From Babesia bovis T2Bo (taxonomy: Eukaryota; Apicomplexa; Aconoidasida; Piroplasmida; Babesiidae): DNA of 64,000 nt. Below, one piece after another: positions 55,527-64,000 of this stretch. The position numbers were made by a program, and so were the translations under genes. The notes under the pieces were generated by a model. The model saw nothing but the letters and a program-made list of their open reading frames with translations, did not search any database and had not been told where the DNA came from. Positions within the stretch are counted from its first letter, which is position 1. Each line of letters begins with the position of its first letter. The stretch covers positions 992,001-1,056,000 of the forward strand of contig NC_010574.1 in NCBI RefSeq assembly GCF_000165395.2, read 5' to 3'.

Positions 55527-57033
55527 ATGTCAAGCGTTTCTACTTGCAAGTTGGATAAAATAGCCCACGAAATATTTGCAAATACGTTACGTGCTCCTTA
55601 CACCTCACCTCGTGATGGAGTCCCTGATTCTCGTAGGCTTCGTTACGCCGATATCGTTGCGTCGTTGGCACATAAGCTTAGTGACCCGAGATCTGTAAAG
55701 CTCAACTTGCTACGCTTACCCGAGCTTCGAAATGTGTCCAATGATGAGATGGATTTTTTGAAGGCTGCGGTGCCCATGTTGGTTTCTGCTGCCCGGCCAT
55801 ATAATACCCAGTATAACCTGGATAATGGTACAGCACGATTATATACCTGGGCGGGATGTGGAGGTGCTGTTGTCTCAGGTTGTAACAACGATGTTTCGGA
55901 ACTACTGATATCACCTCAGGCGTTTAAGAACACCCTGCTGAAGCTGCTCAACGGAAACAGTGACGACAATCGCGTGGTTACCATACGTGAGCGCGTATCT
56001 GGTGTTCCATGGTTTAATTCTATAGATACCGTAGAGAACGAACCCGTGAATGAAGATGTTGAATGCACTTTCAAGCCAAAGATCAACAAATATCCGCGTT
56101 ACCTTCATTCAGCTCCCAAACTGGCATACCCTGCAAACAGCTTACCCGGTCAGCTAAAGAGGGTTTTGGATACCCCTACGCACGTAGATGAGCCCATGGG
56201 TTACTACGGTTACGATGATATGGATTATGGCTCACCCTTCAACAATACTTGCCCTTTGGGAGCATCACATGATGATACCAAGCATTCACGTTCTTGTGAG
56301 CCTAGGAAATGCACCGATGTTGTATGCTCTAACACATATACTAGCCGTACTCCTCGCACCAGCAGTGGTACAACATATAGACCAACACCTTTAATGTTCC
56401 AGCATCCTTGGATTGGTGGCGATCTGGATAAACTTAATGCCGACATCGATGCTGAAGTTGACGCTATAATGGCTGGTATGCCATCTATGCGCAGGCCATA
56501 TACTGTGAAGAACACATGCGCTACTGATCCGTTATTGACGTATGTTGTTTACCACTGTTAATAATTGCTATTAGGTGGCTGGATGAGACCCGTGGAGAGT
56601 GTCGATCCAAGATCACCAAAGGCAACAAGGGCTTCCATGCAGCTGAGGACTACAATAAAGAACAACTGAGGTACGTATATAGTTTACAATTTCATATATT
56701 AACAGTTACTTGACTCCAATGCGGAACCATATATGTGCCACCGTAGAACGTGATCCTGCATCACCCCAAGCATTTAAGGATACCCTTAGAGGTGGGTATA
56801 TCTACACTGGTATGAACTTTTCTACCGAACCCGAGACCCCTAGTAGGGGTGTGGGTTCAATGAAGCAATGCGACTATGTCATACCAAGTAAGATGCCACT
56901 GCCTTCATTTGCCCGCCGCAGCGCTCGTGGGTTCTACCGTGGCTCAAAGCATAATGGTGACGTATCGTCCTTGGATATGATAGAAGCCCAGCTGGCTCAA
57001 CCGTCATTAAACATCAGGAAAATGCTATGTTAA
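55527..57033 (+). CDS. conserved-looking protein, function unknown
   Basis: Exons: 55527-56539, 56575-56670, 56706-57033, giving 478 aa. The two introns are both 35 nt. The sequence is a mix of polar loops and short hydrophobic strands without signal peptide or transmembrane helix. A helix-rich N-terminal third (MSSVSTCKLDKIAHEIFANT) is followed by a Tyr/Asn-rich middle region and a basic C-terminus (FARRSARGFYRGSKHN). No motif family is recognised. Junction residues are plausible and the coding potential is good across all three exons, so I trust the gene even without a name. It might be a piroplasm-specific protein; a search for orthologues in Theileria and Plasmodium would decide. Confidence 0.8.
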
Positions 57034-57562
57034 TCCCGAAAACGCTTCCGTGGGTTGCTAAGCACATATCACAATGCGTTTAAAGGTGGCTATGAAAACA
57101 GTTTTGTTATATCAAGTGAATTGGATTTCTTTTCAATACGCGTACAGTAATTCGCTAATGAAGTGGACAACGATGCTCGTAGTGGTTATAATATAACAAT
57201 AAAAAATCAACAATGAAGTTCATGGTCCCAAAGGACTCTATAGAAAAGCACTCTTATGAGTCGAACAATAACTTAATGTATAGTGTAAAGCATTGCTTAT
57301 GAGTTTCTAAATGGATGCTTTACTGCATTAATACAGGGAACCTTCTACATGATTCCCCTATGAAGTTGTATATCTACGACGTTAGACATCGTCGTTTCGT
57401 GCTGCCTAGGCAACCTCTCCATGAAATATATACGCTGATGGGAAACGCAAACAACACATCGTGACTGAAACGTTACGTACTACTAAGAGTATGACCTAGC
57501 ATATGAAACCGAGTTTGCAAGCACTAGGTCTGACGGCCAGCGTCCCGTTTCAGACACATAGC
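57034..57562. other. convergent intergenic unknown / helicase
   Basis: About 530 bp between two convergent stop codons, AT-rich, holding both 3' UTRs. No gene is recognised; the plus-strand ORF ending at 57748 runs antisense over the helicase and is rejected. Confidence 0.45.
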
Positions 57563-60069
<2,507 letters not shown>

Positions 60070-60833
60070 CTACAGTGGACCCTGCTCGTTCACTTCCTTG
60101 GCGTACTGGTTGTATAAGGGCGCGCCTGGCGCGCAGACGTATATGCTAATGCCATTACCCATAGTAGCAACTCCAATCTGAATGTTATTACAACAGTAAA
60201 CATCAACATACTCTCTGCTTCTCCTGGAAGTAGGTGATGTAGTCCCGGAAATCCTCGGTATTCTCGACGCGCTGCGCCTTGAAGTAAAATACTACGCTCT
60301 CTATTCACTTATATCAGTCACATACCTGCGATATGTGAGGTCTTCTCTGCATCTTCCCATTTAAGACGGTGGGTGATATTGACCACATCGGTACCGCCGG
60401 ATAGTACAACATCCAAATTGCCCATTAAAGGTACAGCTACTGTATCCACTTGCTTCTTGCCATTGCGAGCGAGTTTACCCGTCCACAGTTGCTGCAATGT
60501 GTGATGTTAACGTGAAAAAATGCATACCTTCTCTTCTATACGTCGTGAAGAAGCCGCCCTAGGAAGGGAGTTATCGCGTCTACCACTGCGCCTCTGCGGT
60601 GAAGATTTGCTCGTTGGATGGTCCACGCCACTTCCAGTATCATCGATTGACCCTGATCTATCGTCTATATGGTATGGGTCTGGAATATGGGTTCTTGTAT
60701 CTTGATTGACCCTAGAACGACGACGACCAGTTGCCGAACGCGATCCGTGATATGGTCCATCGTCTTCTACTTGATGTCTAGCAAATATATGCGGCGCTTG
60801 AACACGCAGGAAATCGCACAGTCGAAGATCCAT
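60070..60833 (-). CDS. SPOC-domain protein
   Basis: Exons on the minus strand: 60833-60528, 60491-60326, 60291-60212, 60177-60070, giving 219 aa. Introns are 36, 34 and 34 nt. The first exon is Arg/Ser/Asp-rich (RSATGRRRSRVNQD). The rest is a SPOC domain: LWTGKLARNGKKQVDTVAVP, LMGNLDVVLSGGTDVVNITH, VFYFKAQRVENTEDFRDYIT then YFQEKQRIGVATMGNGISIY. This matches the strands and the EF..YxxFLxYLxxKxRAGVA pattern of plant FPA and the Spen family. SPOC domains read phosphorylated Pol II CTD and recruit silencing or 3'-end factors. No RRMs are present, unlike Spen proteins. A link to 3'-end processing is plausible given the CstF-64-like gene 7 kb away, but it is not shown. Confidence 0.8.
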
Positions 60834-60891
60834 TTTATCGACTATATATCACGCTTGGTGTGTGGCAGGTGCTTTTGTGAACTGCGGCACC

Positions 60892-61908
60892 TCACTTCAA
60901 GTCTACACCGCAGACTTCCTTGCGATAGCAACGAACAACTGATAGATACTCTCCCAATATTTGCCTTGAGATTATAATCTACATATTATAGTGGCGCTCT
61001 ACTTCAGTTTTACCTCAGGATGGAAACCCCGTTGTCGAATACTTTGAATTACATCCGGGATATCATTGCGTTTTTCAAGCAGCTGGATATATATGGTTAA
61101 TATATGAACAACCTACGAGGTAGAATATGCCATTATTGGAAAGGTATTGCTGCACTGTTTCATTAGTGTTGTAAGGACCTACTCCAATATCCGCCAGGAA
61201 GCGATCGATTATTTCCCTTCCCATAAATCCACCTTCCCATGCTCTATCAATGGCAGATTTGGGGTTTCCTATTTCCTCCGAGGGTACATATGGCTGCAAT
61301 ATATATAAACTATACGGGGTTAATTAAGCCAAATACACTTGCGCTGCATGGTGACATAGTTGTATATTATTGTGGAATAGCTTGCCCATAGTGATGGACA
61401 TTTGCAGTACCGCGAGATATGAGTCAGCTCAAGTAGATAAACTTACCGGGTTAAACATCACCATGTCTAATACTTCCTGGGAACGCTGAGGCAAAAGGGG
61501 AAGGAACATATCAGCCGTCATAGTATCAGCGCGTTCCACAACTTTATTCCTTTCTAGAGTCTCCACGGTTGCCATGGTAGCTGCGGGATTTATATCCACT
61601 GTTATCACGAACGGTATAGTTCGATGAGAACCAGCATCCGGTGACAGTTTACCACAACGTTGTAGCAGCTTTATAAAATATGTAGAGATATATCCACTAC
61701 CACATCTAAAATTTATACAGCAAGACATAGAATCTTACCCAATCTCCATAACACAGAGCATGTTTTTCGATAGAATGTAGTCGATATCATTTTCTAGCGC
61801 CTCTATGAAAAGGAAGGTATCTTCACCGGGGCAATAGACACTGTCACGGTACACACCAAACTCTACATGAGTGCAATCCAAGCGAATATGGTAATCAGAG
61901 CTGCCCAT
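60892..61908 (-). CDS. N6AMT1: N6AMT1/HEMK2 protein-glutamine methyltransferase
   Basis: Exons on the minus strand: 61908-61739, 61705-61447, 61293-61117, 61082-61014, 60978-60892, giving 253 aa. Introns are 33, 153, 34 and 35 nt. The SAM motif EIGCGSGYIST is rebuilt across the first junction, the catalytic NPPY (142-145) across the second, and the family C-terminus IIISRQILGEYLSVVR across the last. The segment AIDRAWEGGFMGREIIDRFL matches HEMK2. The enzyme, with its partner TRM112, methylates the GGQ glutamine of release factor eRF1 in the cytosol. Human N6AMT1 is 214 aa; the extra residues here lie in the N-terminus and the tail. The 35-nt last intron is needed for the C-terminal motif; without it the protein ends early. 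Genomic DNA 6mA claims for this family are disputed. Confidence 0.88.
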
Positions 61909-62163
61909 GATGTTGGATGTTGACAAGGGGTATACAGTATATGTCAACACATCATAGTCAATGAATTTTTACAAATAACACGAAACATACACACACATAT
62001 AGTACCACGAAAAACAACTAAATCTATGCAATAACCCGGGAAAAAAGTATATTACATTATTAACGAATTTCACGAAAGATGATATGTGATATACATCCCG
62101 AAAAGGCTAATGGATTCCAAAATAACATTTGAAATATTATTATCTAATATTCCTAACAGTAGT
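61909..62163. other. spacer between N6AMT1 and small membrane gene
   Basis: About 255 bp, AT-rich, no gene. It should hold the N6AMT1 promoter and the 3' UTR of the small gene. Confidence 0.45.
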
Positions 62164-62557
62164 TCATGCAGCCGTTTCCTTAATACGAGCCTGCTCCTGC
62201 TTTATAATCGTGCGTTCAATTTCATCACGCTGCGGTGGTATAAAAAAGTTGATACAAATCAAAATACATATATCTAGATACTAAAACATACCAACATACA
62301 GTGGTGTAGCCACGTAAACCTGTCTGAGATAATTTCGTCCATGTTGAGTTTCTTATAGCGACGCGTCCAGTATGCTTGCTGAGGAACATGAAAATACAAT
62401 TATAAAATAGGATTAGTCAGACAAATATTAACCAAGTAACTAAGGATACCGTAGATCAACATACCTTGCAATAGTTGTAGATATAAGGTGATGCGATGAT
62501 GCTTAAGCAAGTGATGCCGAGTAATCGGCTTCCGCGCTTGGCGTGTGATGGCGACAT
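62164..62557 (-). CDS. small single-pass membrane protein, unknown
   Basis: Exons on the minus strand: 62557-62465, 62378-62292, 62229-62164, giving 81 aa. Introns are 86 and 62 nt. A short basic N-terminus (MSPSHAKRGSR) precedes one hydrophobic helix (LLGITCLSIIASPYIYNYC). The rest is charged, with an Arg/Lys-rich patch (WTRRYKKLNMDEIISDRF) and a helical C-terminus (RDEIERTIIKQEQARIKETA). The layout is that of a small mitochondrial inner-membrane or respiratory-chain subunit. I cannot name it. The second intron's donor (TTG-GTATGT) gives the only frame-consistent join found. The frame closes cleanly at TGA. Confidence 0.6.
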
Positions 62558-63091
62558 TTGTTTTTTTCGGACCAATATATATAATGTATCTTTCGTTATT
62601 ATATATAAGCTGTAGGGGCAATTCCTCTTGGGTCAGATGACATACATGATCACCCCCTTCAGAAGGTTATTACACGTTTATATATTATACAGTAATCGAT
62701 TTCATTTTATTTTTAACACCAATTTGATCAACAATTTGGCATCTAATATGTGTAGCACAATTCAAGGGATATTAATATACCGCTCTGACATTTGATGCGT
62801 TACACACCTTATTGTTCCCTATGTCATATTTTATATTGATATATGCAATGTAAAATCTTGAAGTAATACACATATCCAATAGTGTTTCACCAACAATTGC
62901 CGTTTCGTGAATCTGAGTTAACCACAGTATATTTACGCGTAAAGACACAACTAAGCCTACAAATACTTATGCCTCACAGTTGCATAAAAATGCTCCATTG
63001 TCGCTGTTTTCATAATTGGAGCTTAATACTCTAGTAGTATTATCACAGAAGCCCGGGAAGGGCGCTTTATATTTTATTTTATCGCAAGAGG
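62558..63091. other. divergent intergenic small gene / right-edge gene
   Basis: About 530 bp, strongly AT-rich, divergent promoter. No gene or repeat recognised. Confidence 0.45.
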
Positions 63092-64000
63092 ATGATTTAC
63101 CCGCTGCGCAAGTGCGCGCTTTCACAATCTCAGCGTAGAATCTTGCAGAAAAGAGCTAATCTACGATTTTATGCAACTTCCGCTGACGCTGAGCCGCTGG
63201 TGAAACCATGTGCGTTCAGTAGATCGGACTGGGAGCGCCGACGTATACAGGAAGAGGCCACTTGCGCTGACTCAAGGGTGGATTCTGATGGCTGGCAGTC
63301 TCTTATGCGTAGCCAACGTGGCTTTGGTCGGCCACATACACATAAGAGCAAAATTGGTACTAGTTTTATTGCCCGTCTTCAGGTATTTTGCGTTACATAA
63401 GGTACAATGTTTGCAGAATGTAAACAACAATACACCGGAAAGTGAGCTTAGGAATCTGCTGGTAGAAATATCACTTCACATCGATGAGTTAAACGAGTAC
63501 GAACTGGTGGATATTGGATATTATTTAACTAGAGTGAATTCGCCAGAATGCCCGCTGGTCGTAGAACCCATACTGCATCGCTTCTTTTCATTACCCGAAC
63601 GACATTCTTGTTTAAATGGAGTATACATTCACAGGTAGGCCGCAACACCTGATGTTATATTAGTTGTAGGCTCCTGAGAACCATGTTTATCTACCAAGAC
63701 GTGACATATCGCGTATGGGTCTATGAGATTGCTCAAATCGTCGGATTGAAACATAGGCACATGCTTATGCGTGACGTGCAACTGGTTATTGATGATCTAT
63801 CGCTATTTTACGATGCAGCTGCACAGGGCGCTTTGACCAAGTTTGAAGGGGTGCTCATTAAACGTGCTAACGAGTTAGAGATTAATCGTTTACCATTAGT
63901 CATCCATGCCTTAGGTAGGTTGCAGTCGTTACACATAAATATACATCTAGGCCGCTGCGGATATAATACTGTTGATGTAGCTCGTGTGGTTCATGAGATG
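63092..64000 (+). CDS. probable mitochondrial RNA-processing protein, 3' end off window
   Basis: Exons seen: 63092-63382, 63417-63634, 63670-63914, 63951 to beyond 64000. Introns are 34, 35 and 36 nt. The N-terminus is a typical mitochondrial presequence (MIYPLRKCALSQSQRRILQK then LRFYATSADAEP). The mature part consists of repeated helical pairs (ELRNLLVEISLHIDELNEYE, LVDIGYYLTRVN; YDAAAQGALTKFEGVLIKRA, NELEINRLPLVIHALGR) with the L-x-x-x-A/G spacing of the heptatricopeptide (HPR)/FASTK-like repeats. Apicomplexa use large sets of these, usually ending in a RAP domain, to process the fragmented mitochondrial rRNA. The RAP domain would lie outside this window. Confidence in the coding call is high; in the family only moderate. 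Confidence 0.55.

Overview
The window looks like nuclear DNA of a piroplasm (Babesia sensu lato or Theileria equi). The evidence is: single-copy eukaryotic genes packed on both strands; two CPW-WPC proteins, a family known from apicomplexans; a TPR+FH2 formin of the apicomplexan FRM1 type; a myzozoan prohibitin-like protein; and a very narrow class of 33-40 nt GT-AG introns, the size typical of Babesia. Base composition is moderately AT-rich. I see no bacterial operons, mobile elements, CRISPR arrays, tRNAs or rRNAs, and no apicoplast or mitochondrial DNA. The species cannot be fixed from the sequence alone.

Layout: 0-10 kb holds NHP2, RanBP1, SF3B3, a 12-exon CPW-WPC gene and a small hidden DPM3 gene. 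10-20 kb holds exportin-2 (CSE1), SAR1, a large beta-propeller-like protein of unknown function and the Pol III repressor MAF1. 20-30 kb holds a prohibitin-like gene that overlaps tail-to-tail with a hidden CDGSH iron-sulfur gene, a CRAL-TRIO protein, LETM1 and a 10-exon MEMO1. 30-40 kb holds a 1572-aa acidic protein, a CDK11-like kinase, a mitochondrial carrier, a BTB/KCTD protein and a TRAIP-like RING ligase. 40-50 kb holds a TH1/NELF-C/D-like gene, the formin and a second CPW-WPC gene. 50-64 kb holds an RRM-less CstF-64-like protein, leucine aminopeptidase, an unknown protein, a DDX5/DBP2 helicase, a SPOC-domain protein, the N6AMT1/HEMK2 methyltransferase, a small membrane protein and the start of a probable mitochondrial RNA-processing gene that runs off the right edge.

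Functionally the window is rich in gene-expression factors: NHP2 (rRNA pseudouridylation), SF3B3 (U2 snRNP), MAF1 (Pol III), CDK11-like and TH1 (Pol II), CstF-64-like (3' processing), the SPOC protein, DBP2 and N6AMT1 (release-factor methylation). RanBP1 and CSE1 both serve the Ran/importin cycle. A mitochondrial set (LETM1, carrier, prohibitin-like, C-terminal HPR-like gene) and a surface/secretory set (SAR1, DPM3, CPW-WPC x2) are scattered among them.

Exon models were built by hand from reading frame, GT/AG sites and family similarity. Where I call a gene in many short exons, frame continuity across every junction was checked arithmetically. No database search was run, so family names rest on remembered motifs. 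Several genes (DPM3, CDGSH, most of MEMO1, the CPW-WPC exons) are hard to see in simple ORF scans because the exons are short. I found no convincing undescribed multi-gene system; the most novel material is in the partly resolved regions at 22.4-23.0 kb, 44.2-44.6 kb, 59.3-59.8 kb and the possible RNA at 14.58-14.86 kb.
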